The notes below the pieces were generated by a model. It had not been told where the DNA came from, did no database searches, and worked only from the letters and a program-made list of their open reading frames with translations. The translations under genes were made by a program, and so were the position numbers. A stretch of 64,000 bases of DNA, taken from assembly GCF_013348785.1 (NCBI RefSeq), contig NZ_CP054691.1, positions 2,108,001-2,172,000 of the forward strand, written 5' to 3'. Of this stretch, positions 53,736 through 62,509 are shown piece by piece. This DNA comes from Gordonia sp. X0973. GTDB lineage: Bacteria; Actinomycetota; Actinomycetes; Mycobacteriales; Mycobacteriaceae. Every line of letters starts with the position of its first letter. Position 1 is the stretch's first letter.

Positions 53736-54227
53736 TCAAATCTGCCGGACCACCAGGTCCCAGTCCGCCAACGCGTCGAGCACCCGCCGGGGCCCGATCG
53801 CCCCCGCGATCGCCACCACGTCGCCGGCACCGGGGCGCTCGGCGCCGGGCTGATTCCACCGCGCCAGCAGTTCGTCGACGTCGGCGACCAGCATCGCCTC
53901 GTCGCCCCAGGAGCCCTCCATCACCGCCCCCTGCCAGGCGGCGCGCTCGGCGCGGGTCGGTCCGACGCAGACGACCTTGTCGATGGCCAGCCGTACCGCG
54001 GCCCGTCCCAGCAAATCGTGGTCGACGACGCTGCGCTGTTCGTCGGCGTCGCCGAGGGCGAGCCCGCCGACCAGGAACCAGGTGCGGGCCGCGGACTCCT
54101 CGTCGCGGTGGGCGGAACCTGCTCCCGCGTCGGCAGCGGCCTCGACGAGCCGCCGCAGCAGCACTTTGCCGTGGGCGACATCGGCCTCCGGGGCGCTCAG
54201 CACGACGACCGGCCGCTGCTCGCTCAC
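53736..54227 (-). CDS. MurF C-terminal-domain-like protein in the murF position
   Basis: A 163-residue protein located exactly where murF (about 500 residues) stands in related dcw clusters. It aligns by eye with the third domain of Mur[61 protein letters not shown] and [11 protein letters not shown]. The N-terminal UDP-binding domain and the ATP-binding domain with GTxGKT are wholly absent. The substrate motif DAYNANP is replaced by LSAPEADV, and KASNAxGL by AIAGAIGP. It therefore cannot ligate D-Ala-D-Ala. GTG 54227 overlaps the murE stop, the frame is clean, and base usage matches its neighbours, so it looks translated and retained rather than decaying. It may be a relic, a regulator or a scaffold; an active MurF must be encoded elsewhere. 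Confidence 0.8.
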   Translation of the reverse strand: MSEQRPVVVLSAPEADVAHGKVLLRRLVEAAADAGAGSAHRDEESAARTWFLVGGLALGDADEQRSVVDHDLLGRAAVRLAIDKVVCVGPTRAERAAWQGAVMEGSWGDEAMLVADVDELLARWNQPGAERPGAGDVVAIAGAIGPRRVLDALADWDLVVRQI

Positions 54228-55789
54228 GACCGGTCACCGCCGTCGACGATCGCCGTCAACGCCCGTCGCAGGACCACCCGGTCGTCGAACTCGTGCTTCA
54301 CGCCGTTGATCTCCTGGCCGGCCTCGTGGCCCTTGCCCGCGACGACGACGACGTCACCGGGGCGCGCCCACGCCACCGCCGCCGCGATGGCCTGCGCGCG
54401 ATCACCGATCTCGCGGATGTCGCGGGCGCGCCGTGTCGCGGCGTCGACGCCGTTCGCCCCCGCACTGACGGCGGCGCGGATGGCCGCCGGGTCCTCGGTG
54501 CGCGGGTTGTCGTCGGTGACGATCACCAGGTCGGCGCCGCGGGCCGCCGCGGCACCCATCTGCGCCCGCTTGCCGGTGTCACGGTCGCCGCCCGCTCCGA
54601 CGACGATGCCGACCCGGCCGCGGCAATCGGCGGCGAGCGTCGCCAACACCGCCTCGACCGCGGCGGGTTTGTGCGCGTAGTCGACCACGGCGAGGAAGTC
54701 CTGACCGGCCCGGACCGGTTCCAGGCGCCCGGGCACGACGACGTCGGCGATACCCGCGCAGGCCCGGTCGACGGCGGCGCCGGCCGCCACGCTCAGGGCG
54801 ACCGCCAGGGCCGCGTTCGTCACGTTGTAGCGCCCGGGCAGTGGAACCGGAAGGTCGTGCGCGGTGCCGTCGGGATCGATCAGCACCGGCGCCCCGTCGC
54901 CGACGACCGCCGTCCACCGGCCCGGTACACCGCTGCGATCGGCCGCGGCGTCCACCGTCTCGACCGTCGTCGGGTCGACGGCGATCTGCGCCATCCGGCG
55001 GCCCCACTCGTCGTCGACGCACACCACCGACGCGGCGGCCGCGGTCGGTGCCGCCGGGTCGAACAGGGCCGACTTGGCGGCGAAGTAGTCCTCCATCGTC
55101 GGATGGAAATCGAGGTGGTCCTGCGAGAGATTCGTGAACCCGCCCACCGCGAACGAGGTACCGGCCACCCGGCCGAGGGACAGCGCATGGCTGGAGACCT
55201 CCATGACCACGCTGTCGGCGCCGCGCTCGACCATCGCCGCCAGCAAGGCCTGCAGGTCGGGCGCCTCCGGCGTCGTGAGGGTCGCCGGGGCGGTCTCCCC
55301 GTTGATCCGCGTCGCCACGGTGCCGATGAGGCCCACCGAACGGCCCGCGGCCATCAGCGCGGACTCCACCATGAACGCGGTGGTCGTCTTGCCCGAGGTT
55401 CCGGTGATGCCGATGACGGTCAGGGCACGGCTCGGGTGGTGGTAGACCGCCGCACTGGCCGCGCCGAGCACCGCGCGCGGATCGTCGTGGACCAGCACCG
55501 GCGGTCGGCGGTCGGCGGCTATCGCCGCGTCGATGATCGCGGCACCGGCCGGGTCGGTGAGCACCGCCGCGGCGCCGCGCGACACCGCGTCGTCGGCGAA
55601 GGAGGCGCCGTGGACGCGGGCGCCGGGAAGTGCCGCGAACAGGTCTCCCGGTTCGACTCGCTGGGCCCGCAGCGTCACGCCGGTGACCGCACCGTCGTCA
55701 CCGCCGCGGACGCCCGCGCCGATCAGCTCGGCCAACTCCGCGATCGGTGTCGGCGCGACGTGTTCGGGCCGGGTGGAATCAGTCCCCAT
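54224..55789 (-). CDS. murE: UDP-MurNAc-tripeptide synthetase, meso-diaminopimelate type
   Basis: Adds meso-diaminopimelate as the third peptide residue. The 521-residue protein is complete: N-terminal UDP domain ([20 protein letters not shown]), P-loop [39 protein letters not shown], and DNPRTEDP, the motif that selects diaminopimelate. ATG 55789 lies 36 bp after ftsI. The stop overlaps the murF-like gene. Confidence 0.96.
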   Translation of the reverse strand: MGTDSTRPEHVAPTPIAELAELIGAGVRGGDDGAVTGVTLRAQRVEPGDLFAALPGARVHGASFADDAVSRGAAAVLTDPAGAAIIDAAIAADRRPPVLVHDDPRAVLGAASAAVYHHPSRALTVIGITGTSGKTTTAFMVESALMAAGRSVGLIGTVATRINGETAPATLTTPEAPDLQALLAAMVERGADSVVMEVSSHALSLGRVAGTSFAVGGFTNLSQDHLDFHPTMEDYFAAKSALFDPAAPTAAAASVVCVDDEWGRRMAQIAVDPTTVETVDAAADRSGVPGRWTAVVGDGAPVLIDPDGTAHDLPVPLPGRYNVTNAALAVALSVAAGAAVDRACAGIADVVVPGRLEPVRAGQDFLAVVDYAHKPAAVEAVLATLAADCRGRVGIVVGAGGDRDTGKRAQMGAAAARGADLVIVTDDNPRTEDPAAIRAAVSAGANGVDAATRRARDIREIGDRAQAIAAAVAWARPGDVVVVAGKGHEAGQEINGVKHEFDDRVVLRRALTAIVDGGDRS

Positions 55790-55825
55790 GGCGTGCCAAT
55801 CTACCGGCCCGCCGTCCGCGGCGGA

Positions 55826-57796
55826 TCAATCAGCCTCGAGGACCAGGCGGGGTCCGGGCGGCGAGTACGGCACCCGGGCGCGTTGCAGCAGCCAACCCGC
55901 GATCGTGGCGAACATCGGGCCGGCGGATTGCCCGCCCGAGCCGTCGGAACTGCGCTGCGGGTTGTCGAGCACCAGGCCGACGACGTAGCGCGGATTGTCC
56001 GCCGGTGCGATCCCGGCGAAGGTGATGTTGTACCGGGAATTGGAATAGCAATTGCAGCGCGGATCCACCTGCTGGGCGGTTCCGGTCTTGCCCGAGATCT
56101 GGTAGCCCGGTACCGCCGCGGTGTACCCGGTGCCGCGTTGTACGCCGGTCGGGTCGTTCTGGGTGACCGCCTGGAACATGGTGCGCACCGTCCGCGCGGT
56201 GTCGGCCGAGACGACCCGCACCCCGTCGGGCGCTGGGGTGGGCGACTCGGGGTGGCCGTCGCGGGTCTCGGCCGCGATGATCCGCGGCGGGATCCGCACC
56301 CCGTCGTTGGCGATCGTCTGATACACCGACGTCATCTGCAGCAGGGTCATCGAGAGCCCCTGCCCGATCGGGAGGTTCGCGAAGGAGCCGCCCGACCATT
56401 GCGAGAGTGCCGGGACCTGCCCCGGGCTCTCGCCGGGCAGCATCACACCGGTGCGCTGACCCAATCCGAAGGCGGACACCATGTCCGCGAACCGCTTCTC
56501 GCCGACCTGGCGCGCCAGCATCAGGGTGCCGACGTTGGACGACTTGCCGAAGATTCCCGTCGTCGTGAAGCGCGTCGGGCCGTGCGACCAGGCGTCCTTC
56601 ACCGTCACCCCGGCCATCTGGATGGCTCCGGGCACCAGGTGCGTCGCCTCCGGTGTCGTCACCCCGTATTGCAGGGCGGCCGAGGCGGTGATCACCTTGT
56701 TGACCGAGCCCGGCTCGAACGGCGTCGTCACCGACGGGTTGTCCAGGCTCGCGTCCTTCTGCTCCGAGAGCGGCCGCGAGGCGTTGAACGTCGAATCGTT
56801 GGCCATCGCCAGGACCTCGCCGGTCTTGGCGTCGAGCACCACCGCCGCGACGCGCTTGGCGCCCGAGGCGGCCTTCGCCGCGTAGACCTGGCTCTGGACG
56901 AACCATTGGACGTCGGAGTCGAGCGTCAGCCTCACGGTGGCCCCGTTGAGCGCCGGATGCACGTTGCGCGCACTGCCCGGGATGATCGCCCCGTCCGAAC
57001 CGCGGTCGAAGGTCTTCGAGCCGTTGGTGCCGCCGAGCACCGAGTCCATCGAGGACTCGAGGCCGATCAGCCCGTTGCCGTCGTAGTTCACGTCGCCCAC
57101 GACATTCGCGGCCAGGGAGCCGCCCGGATAGAGCCGCATATCCTCCGGATCGGCGCCGACCTCGGGATAGTCGGCGACGATCTTCGCCGCGACGTCGGTG
57201 GCGACCGACCGTGCCAGATAGACGAACTGGTCGGAGCTGGTGAGTTTGGCCAGCAGATCCGATTCCGAGATGGAGCCGCCGAGCGCGGAGGACACCCCCT
57301 TGGCGATCTCGGCGAACCGCTTGTTCGCATCCGGCAGTTTCGGATCGCGCGCATGCGCCGCGTCGGTGGCGGTTCGCACCGCCTGCGGGAGGAAGGTCAG
57401 CGCCCTGGCCTCGTCGGTGTAGGCCAACGGCCGTCCGTTGCGATCGAGGATCGACCCGCGCTTGGCCGTGAGGACCTGGGTGTACTCGCGCTGCGCGGCG
57501 GCCTGGGCGGCCAGCGACTGGGCCTCGACGGTGTGCACGTAGACCAACCGCGCGGCGATCACGATCACCGCCATCGCGACGACGACGACCGCCCAGCGGG
57601 ATCGGATGGTGAACCGGTCCGGCCGGTCACCGGAGCCGCGTCGACCGCCCTTTCCCGGACCGGTCGGCGGACCGTCGGCCGACTTCGCACCGCGCGCCGC
57701 GGAGCGGGCGGCGGACCGCGACGACTCGACCCCGCGTCGGAGTCGGCCCAGCGGGCCCGAGCGGAGGGCCCCCGGGTGAAAGTCGGCGCGCGTCAT
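55826..57796 (-). CDS. ftsI: Septal class B penicillin-binding protein FtsI (PBP3)
   Basis: Transpeptidase for septal cross-linking. The 656-residue protein has a basic cytoplasmic N-terminus, one membrane helix (about 68-87), a dimerisation domain starting RGSILDRNGRPLAYTDEA, and the transpeptidase domain with all three motifs: EPGSVNKV (catalytic Ser364), KSSNVGT and SGKTGTAQ. ATG 57796 was preferred to an in-frame TTG nine bases upstream. It follows the ftsL-like gene by 21 bp. Confidence 0.95.
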   Translation of the reverse strand: MTRADFHPGALRSGPLGRLRRGVESSRSAARSAARGAKSADGPPTGPGKGGRRGSGDRPDRFTIRSRWAVVVVAMAVIVIAARLVYVHTVEAQSLAAQAAAQREYTQVLTAKRGSILDRNGRPLAYTDEARALTFLPQAVRTATDAAHARDPKLPDANKRFAEIAKGVSSALGGSISESDLLAKLTSSDQFVYLARSVATDVAAKIVADYPEVGADPEDMRLYPGGSLAANVVGDVNYDGNGLIGLESSMDSVLGGTNGSKTFDRGSDGAIIPGSARNVHPALNGATVRLTLDSDVQWFVQSQVYAAKAASGAKRVAAVVLDAKTGEVLAMANDSTFNASRPLSEQKDASLDNPSVTTPFEPGSVNKVITASAALQYGVTTPEATHLVPGAIQMAGVTVKDAWSHGPTRFTTTGIFGKSSNVGTLMLARQVGEKRFADMVSAFGLGQRTGVMLPGESPGQVPALSQWSGGSFANLPIGQGLSMTLLQMTSVYQTIANDGVRIPPRIIAAETRDGHPESPTPAPDGVRVVSADTARTVRTMFQAVTQNDPTGVQRGTGYTAAVPGYQISGKTGTAQQVDPRCNCYSNSRYNITFAGIAPADNPRYVVGLVLDNPQRSSDGSGGQSAGPMFATIAGWLLQRARVPYSPPGPRLVLEAD

Positions 57797-57817
57797 GATC
57801 GTCAATCATTCCCGGCG

Positions 57818-58705
57818 CTACGACCGACGCTGCGGATTTGAGCCCGGCGCGCCGCGGTTCGACTCCGCCGGGCGCGGGGTGGCCGGATGCTGGGCGGAGG
57901 GCGCGGGCAGCACGTTGGGCGCTGCCGCCGGTGTCGGCGGCGCCTGATCCGGCGTGGCCGGGGCCGCATCGGGCGCCTGCCCGTTCTGCGGCGCCGGGGC
58001 GGCCGGCTGGGAGGTCTGCGGTGCGTCGTCACCGGGCAGGCCGGTCGAGTCCTCGACCTTCGACTTGTCGATGTGGCGGAGCGGATCGTCGCTGGACTTG
58101 GGGTTGATCGACTGCGGCGCGCGGCCCGTCGCCGGCGCGGGCTTTCCGCGCACGGTGACCCGGCCGTCGTCGCCGACGACGAGTCGAGCCGCGTTGCGCG
58201 CCGGGACCAGGCCGAGGCGGGCCGCCTTGTCCGAGAGCTCCGGAGCCGAATCCCCCGACTCGTAGGTGCGCTTGAGCCCGTCCCGCTTGTCGAGCAGGGA
58301 CTGGTTCTGGGTCTTGGCGACGGTGAGTTCGTAGGAGTCCTGGGCCGCCCGGGTGGACAGCCACAGGGTGCCGACCAGGCCGAGTGCCACCAGCGCGATC
58401 ACCGGTACCGCGAACGGGAGTTCGCGCACCCGCTCGACCAGACCCGGGCCGACCGGGCGGGAAGCGCCCGCGGTCGTGCGGACGGTGGCCTTGCGCTCCT
58501 TCTCCTCCCGGTCGAGCCGGGCGGCGCGGCGGTTCACCGCGCGCTGCGCGGCCCGCGAGCGGTTCGCCCGCTGCGGCGCACCCGCACCGACCCGGCGTCG
58601 CCCCGCCTCACCGGCGCGGCGCCGGCGACCCGGCGCGTCGATCACCGAGAGTTCACCGGTGGGAACGGCGTCCAACTCGCCGGTGTCCTCCGCCCTGTGC
58701 CTCAC
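57818..58705 (-). CDS. ftsL: FtsL-like divisome membrane protein
   Basis: A 295-residue single-pass protein in the ftsL position between rsmH and ftsI. It has a basic cytoplasmic region (about 1-95, many Arg and Ala), a helix at about 97-118 ([19 protein letters not shown]), a short coiled coil ([29 protein letters not shown]) and a long Pro/Ala/Gln-rich exported tail. Sequence identity in this family is low, so the name rests on layout and position (compare Rv2164c). GTG 58705 overlaps the rsmH stop. Confidence 0.82.
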   Translation of the reverse strand: MRHRAEDTGELDAVPTGELSVIDAPGRRRRAGEAGRRRVGAGAPQRANRSRAAQRAVNRRAARLDREEKERKATVRTTAGASRPVGPGLVERVRELPFAVPVIALVALGLVGTLWLSTRAAQDSYELTVAKTQNQSLLDKRDGLKRTYESGDSAPELSDKAARLGLVPARNAARLVVGDDGRVTVRGKPAPATGRAPQSINPKSSDDPLRHIDKSKVEDSTGLPGDDAPQTSQPAAPAPQNGQAPDAAPATPDQAPPTPAAAPNVLPAPSAQHPATPRPAESNRGAPGSNPQRRS

Positions 58706-59709
58706 TGCGCTCCCCCCTCTGCCCCGTCCGGGGCGATCCGTTCGACGGCGCGGACGCGCGCCGGGGCCGAACGCGGGTTCGCGTCGACCTCCTCCGGCGT
58801 CGCCTGCTCGGCGCCACGTGTGACCAGCTCGAACCGCGGCGCGGTGCCCGGCAACTCGACCGGGAGCCCGGCCGGCGAGGTCGAGCGGCAGCGGGCCGCG
58901 AACTCCCGCTTGACGATGCGGTCCTCGAGCGACTGGTAACTCATCACCACGACGCGCCCGCCCACGGCCAGCGCGTCGAGTGCGGCGGGCAACGCCTGTC
59001 GCAACGAGTCGAGTTCGCCGTTCACCTCGATCCGCAAGGCCTGGAAGGTGCGCTTGGCGGGGTGGCCGCCGGTCCGCCTGGTGGCCGCCGGGATCGTCGC
59101 GTACAGCAATTCGACCAGTCGGCCGCTCGTGGTGAAGGGCTCGCTCCGGCGGGCGTCCAGCACGGCCGAGGCGATCCGGCCGGCGAATCTCTCCTCGCCG
59201 TAGTCCGACAGCACCCGCGCCAGGTCGCCGTGCGAGTAGGTGTTCAGCACGTCGGCGGCGGTCAGCGGGTCCTCCGGATTCATCCGCATGTCCAGCGGGG
59301 CGTCCACCGAGTACGCGAAACCGCGGTTTCGCTGGTCGAGTTGCATCGAGGAGACGCCCAAGTCGAACAGGACGCCGTCGACCGCGCGGAGCGGCCCGTC
59401 CAGACCCTCCGGTTCGGCCAGGACGCGGGCCAGCTCGTCGTAGCGGCCGGCGTTGATCGAGGCGCGGGCCCCGAAGGGGGCGAGGCGCTGCGCCGCCTGC
59501 GCGCGCGCCGCACCGTCTCGGTCGATGCCGACGACGGTCAGCTCGGGAAAGGTCTGCAGCAGGAGTTCCGCGTGTCCGCCCGCGCCGAGTGTGGCGTCGA
59601 CGACGACGGCACCCGCGCCGGCGGGGTCGACCCGGGTCAGCGCCGGGGCGAGCAATGCCACGATCCGGTCGGCCATCACCGGGATGTGTCCGTGCTCGGC
59701 GCCGCTCAT
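58702..59709 (-). CDS. rsmH: 16S rRNA (cytosine-N4) methyltransferase
   Basis: SAM-dependent methylation of C1402 in 16S rRNA. The 335-residue form begins at ATG 59709 with AAGGG six bases upstream and contains [60 protein letters not shown] and [15 protein letters not shown]. An in-frame ATG at 59853 would add 48 residues without a clear ribosome site; mycobacterial proteins also have long N-termini, so the start is not settled. Confidence 0.93.
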   Translation of the reverse strand: MSGAEHGHIPVMADRIVALLAPALTRVDPAGAGAVVVDATLGAGGHAELLLQTFPELTVVGIDRDGAARAQAAQRLAPFGARASINAGRYDELARVLAEPEGLDGPLRAVDGVLFDLGVSSMQLDQRNRGFAYSVDAPLDMRMNPEDPLTAADVLNTYSHGDLARVLSDYGEERFAGRIASAVLDARRSEPFTTSGRLVELLYATIPAATRRTGGHPAKRTFQALRIEVNGELDSLRQALPAALDALAVGGRVVVMSYQSLEDRIVKREFAARCRSTSPAGLPVELPGTAPRFELVTRGAEQATPEEVDANPRSAPARVRAVERIAPDGAEGGAQ

Positions 59710-59862
59710 CGCGAACCCTTCTGTGTCTGCCGGTGGTGCGGGGTGGATGAATCGGGGTCCCCGCCCGATTCCGAACCTGGCGCTGGGGAAGTGCGTCAGG
59801 GTCAGATCGGGCGCAGGCCTCGTCCCATCCACCGTGGCGGTCGCGGGGCGCATCGCCGTTGT

Positions 59863-60306
59863 CTAGAGGAGGGTCTCGAAGGCTTCCGAGCCCGCAGCCG
59901 AGAAATCCTCCTCGTGGTCGGATTGATAGGAATCCCAGGCTTGGGCGTCCCAGATCTCCAAGTGGTCGAAGCTGCCGATGACCACGCAGTCCTTCGTCAG
60001 GCCGGCGTAGGCGCGGTGGTCCGGGGAGAGGGTGATCCGCCCCTGCCCGTCGGGCCGCTGCTCGTCGGCACTCGCGAAGAAGTACCGCTGGTAGGCGCGG
60101 GCCTGCGGGTTGTTCCGCGAGGCCGCCCTCGTCTTCTCCGCGATCGCGTCGAAGTCCTCGAGGCGGTAGACGGCGAGGCTGTTGTCCTGGTTGCGCGTGA
60201 CCATCACCCCTCCTGCCAGAGCGTCTCGAAACTTCGCGGGCAGCGTCAGCCGCCCCTTGTCGTCCAACTTGGGCGTGTAGGTGCCGACGAGTCGTTGACC
60301 CGACAT
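59863..60306 (-). CDS. mraZ: Transcriptional regulator MraZ
   Basis: DNA-binding protein with two AbrB-like halves that controls the dcw operon. The 147-residue protein shows both repeats: [19 protein letters not shown] and [21 protein letters not shown] 60306 has AGGAGG six bases upstream. It is the first gene of the cluster, and G-rich tandem boxes lie in its promoter. Confidence 0.95.
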   Translation of the reverse strand: MSGQRLVGTYTPKLDDKGRLTLPAKFRDALAGGVMVTRNQDNSLAVYRLEDFDAIAEKTRAASRNNPQARAYQRYFFASADEQRPDGQGRITLSPDHRAYAGLTKDCVVIGSFDHLEIWDAQAWDSYQSDHEEDFSAAGSEAFETLL

Positions 60307-60348
60307 CTCGCACCTCCTACACCCGCCGGGTTCGACGTCCGGTTCGTC

Positions 60349-60388
60349 TCACCCAGTTCCCACACTGTACCCCACTTTCCACCACTTT
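60349..60388 (-). promoter_or_regulatory. MraZ box array and mraZ promoter
   Basis: On the minus strand four consecutive 10-nt units read AAAGTGGTGG, AAAGTGGGGT, ACAGTGTGGG and AACTGGGTGA. The first two fit the AAAGTGKNNN-type repeat reported for MraZ, and the spacing is exactly one helical turn. A TACAGT hexamer (60364-60369) within the array could be the -10, so binding would repress mraZ and the cluster. Confidence 0.75.
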
Positions 60389-60614
60389 CCACCCCAATAG
60401 TCTTTCGAATAGTGGATGCGCGCGAGAAAGTGCAGGTCAACGCCATGAGAATCGGTGGGGGAAGTCGCCCTCCCCCGTGTGCCACACCGGCCCCGTGGCC
60501 CGGATCCACCTGGGCCGAACACCCTCGGGCCGCATCCGAAGTGCGGTTATGCCGGCGGGTGGTGGAAAGTGGGGCATATCCCGATGGAGCGGTGGGGGCA
60601 CGTGGGGCGCACAA
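60389..60614. other. Non-coding part of the 364-bp gap upstream of mraZ
   Basis: This stretch (part of 60307-60670) has no convincing gene. It contains single plus-strand copies of the MraZ-like unit, AAAGTGCAGG at about 60427 and AAAGTGGGGC at 60566-60575, pointing away from mraZ, and G-rich tracts around 60590-60608. Whether these are distal MraZ sites is unknown. Confidence 0.4.
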
Positions 60615-60647
60615 GAAGGCCGCACATCCGAATGATGTGCGGCCTTC
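60615..60647 (-). terminator. Strong hairpin after the DUF3040 gene
   Basis: GAAGGCCGCACAT and its exact complement form a perfect 13-bp stem with a seven-base loop, 24 nt after the DUF3040 stop. It would insulate the dcw promoter from upstream transcription. On the minus strand the stem is followed by TTGTG, so the T-run is weak. Confidence 0.8.
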
Positions 60648-60670
60648 GAGAAATCTGGTCGAGGAGTTCG

Positions 60671-61063
60671 CTACTCCTGCGTGAACCGCTTGTTGAAGCG
60701 GTCCTCCATGCGCTCGGAGAAGCTGCGCGACGGGGTCTTCGCGCGGGCCGTGCCGCCCGCGCCGCCGTCGACGGACTTGAGCGAGGGCTTACCCCGCCCG
60801 CCCCGCAGGGCCCACAGCCCCGCGCCGAACATCACCAGGAAGCCGATCAGACTCAGGATCGGGAATCCTCCGATGTGCACGCCGGCGACGATTCCGCCGA
60901 TCAGCAGCGCGAGTCCGAGGATGAACAGCGCGATCGCCTGCAGCCGGCGGCGCCCGCCGCCGAGTGCCGAACGTTGCACCGTCGAGGCGAACTTGGGGTC
61001 GTCGGCGTACAGCGCATTCTCGATCTGGTCGAGCATGCGCTGCTCATGTTCCGAAAGTGGCAC
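60671..61063 (-). CDS. DUF3040 family membrane protein
   Basis: A 130-residue protein typical of actinobacteria, also found beside mraZ in mycobacteria (Rv2169c). The start MPLSEHEQRMLDQIENALYA is the DUF3040 signature; two membrane helices lie at about 41-61 and 66-85; a basic tail follows. Function unknown. TATCAT on the minus strand at 61102-61107 is a possible -10. A GGGGAGGGG-type site precedes GTG 61063. Confidence 0.88.
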   Translation of the reverse strand: MPLSEHEQRMLDQIENALYADDPKFASTVQRSALGGGRRRLQAIALFILGLALLIGGIVAGVHIGGFPILSLIGFLVMFGAGLWALRGGRGKPSLKSVDGGAGGTARAKTPSRSFSERMEDRFNKRFTQE

Positions 61064-61159
61064 CGCCCCTCCCCTTCCTCAATCGTGCTTCTAGAACTCC
61101 AATGATACGAGGTACACGGCGGAACGACCACAATTCGACGCGGCCGTCGGCCAAACCGG

Positions 61160-61606
61160 TCACGCGGAGCGCCGCGACACCGTGGTCACGAGCGGTTCGC
61201 GACCCTGCTCATATGCGGCGAGCACCGATTCCGTCGCCTCGATGAGCTCGGCGAGCCGGACGCGCACCCGCGCCACGACATCTTGCGGCACGTCGGCGAC
61301 CAGGCCGGTTTCGATGCGCGAACGCAGGCCGGAGTGACCCGCGAAGAAGGCGGAGAGGACCGCCAATCGGTCGTCGGCGCCGACCTGTGCGTCGAGGCGC
61401 CGCCAGGCGTTGCGGACTCCGCGCGGTCCCCGGCGGCGCGACTCCAGGACGGCCAGCGCCGCGCCCGTCGTCCGCAAGGCCGCGAGATAGTAGAGGCGCA
61501 TCCGCTCGGCGCTGCCGGCCACCACGTCGGCGTCGTCGGCGATGGCCACGGCCTGATCGAGCAGCCGGTGGGCGTCGAGCACCACCTTCGGTTCCACCGG
61601 TCCCAT
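61160..61606 (-). CDS. SAV_6107-like HEPN domain protein
   Basis: A 148-residue all-helical protein resembling the SAV_6107 group of HEPN proteins, which are common near the actinobacterial dcw cluster; the role is unknown. LDQAVAIADDADVV and MRLYYLAALRTTGAALAVLE are the most regular parts. The classical HEPN Rx4-6H ribonuclease motif is not evident, so nuclease activity is doubtful. ATG 61606 has GGAGG five bases upstream. A TAGGTT box (61649-61654, minus strand) could be its -10. Confidence 0.7.
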   Translation of the reverse strand: MGPVEPKVVLDAHRLLDQAVAIADDADVVAGSAERMRLYYLAALRTTGAALAVLESRRRGPRGVRNAWRRLDAQVGADDRLAVLSAFFAGHSGLRSRIETGLVADVPQDVVARVRVRLAELIEATESVLAAYEQGREPLVTTVSRRSA

Positions 61607-61679
61607 ATCGCCTCCTCGGCCATCCGTCTGAATCCCGTTGTCTGGAAAAACCTATCGTCGGGGTCGGACATTCCCATTA

Positions 61680-61695
61680 TCGAACATTTATTCGA
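61680..61695. promoter_or_regulatory. LexA-type (SOS) box candidate
   Basis: TCGAAC-ATTT-ATTCGA differs by one base from the actinobacterial LexA consensus TCGAAC-N4-GTTCGA. It lies between the divergent promoters of the HEPN-like gene and the GNAT gene and could control either or both. Confidence 0.6.
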
Positions 61696-61728
61696 TTCCG
61701 TCAATGCTAGCGTGATGCTGCGACGGCG

Positions 61729-61734
61729 TAGAAT
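61729..61734 (+). promoter_or_regulatory. Putative -10 box of the GNAT gene
   Basis: TAGAAT, giving a leader of about 40 nt that ends in AGGAG before ATG 61781. Confidence 0.45.
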
Positions 61735-61780
61735 CGTCTCGACCGGCCCGGGCGGAATCCCGCCCCTTCCAGGAGCAACC

Positions 61781-62509
61781 ATGGTGAACGAGCCGACCGG
61801 CCCCCCGGTCGACGTCCGCATCGTGCGACTGCCCGGCGGCGACGCGCACCGCTGGCTGGATCCGGCGCTCAACGTGTACGTCACCGCGATGGGGTATCCG
61901 CGCGGCGTCGAGGCGCAGCGCCGCACGCTCTGGCGCCAACACATCGCCCGCCCCGGATGGAACGCCTTCGGTGCCGTCGCCCCGCTGGACCACCGATGGT
62001 CCCCCGGCACGCGGCTGCGGCCGTCGGTGATGACGCGCCGCATCCCCCGGCTGGCCGGCGCGCCCGACTCGCGCGACGAGATCCTGCTCGGCATCGCCTA
62101 CGGCTACCGGGGCGCGCCGGATCAATGGTGGAACCAGCAGCTGCGCATCGGCCTGCGCCAGGCCGGCTGCCCGCCCGACCGCGCGGCCCACCTCCTCGCC
62201 GACTACTTCGAGCTGACCGAGCTCCACGTCCATCCGGACGCACAGGGTCTCGGGGTGGGCCAGGCGCTGCTGAACGCGCTGCTGCACGGGCGCCCGGAGG
62301 CACGGGTGCTGCTGTCCACCCCGGAGGTGGCCGGCGAGGGCAACCGCGCCTGGGCGCTCTATCGCCGATTCGGATTCGGCGACGTCCTGCGCAACTTCAC
62401 CTTCGCCGGCGATCCCCGCCCGTTCGCCTTCCTCGGCCGCGATCTCCCGATCCCGACGACCGACGGTCCCGCGCTGCGCAGTTCGGATACGCGGGTCGGC
62501 GGGCCGTGA
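61781..62509 (+). CDS. GNAT family N-acetyltransferase
   Basis: A 242-residue acetyltransferase. The CoA-binding motif is ELHVHPDAQGLGVGQALLNA, with WALYRRFGFGDVLRNF near the C-terminus. Position next to the dcw cluster and DUF3040 matches mycobacterial Rv2170. ATG 61781 has AGGAG five bases upstream. The stop overlaps the next gene (GTGA). The substrate is unknown. Confidence 0.88.
   Translation: MVNEPTGPPVDVRIVRLPGGDAHRWLDPALNVYVTAMGYPRGVEAQRRTLWRQHIARPGWNAFGAVAPLDHRWSPGTRLRPSVMTRRIPRLAGAPDSRDEILLGIAYGYRGAPDQWWNQQLRIGLRQAGCPPDRAAHLLADYFELTELHVHPDAQGLGVGQALLNALLHGRPEARVLLSTPEVAGEGNRAWALYRRFGFGDVLRNFTFAGDPRPFAFLGRDLPIPTTDGPALRSSDTRVGGP

Noticed and set aside
53736..54227. A frameshifted or split murF
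   Set aside because: The flanking murE and mraY are complete and leave no space for the missing 330 residues in any frame, so this is not a simple frameshift.
53732..57841. Plus-strand open frame of 1369 codons opposite murE and ftsI
   Set aside because: It is rich in Arg, Gly and Ala with no recognisable domain and lies antisense to complete murE and ftsI genes; this is a usual by-product of GC-rich codon usage.
61160..61606. HEPN toxin of a toxin-antitoxin pair
   Set aside because: There is no clear Rx4-6H motif and no adjacent small antitoxin gene; the divergent neighbour is a larger GNAT protein with its own promoter and a different operon.
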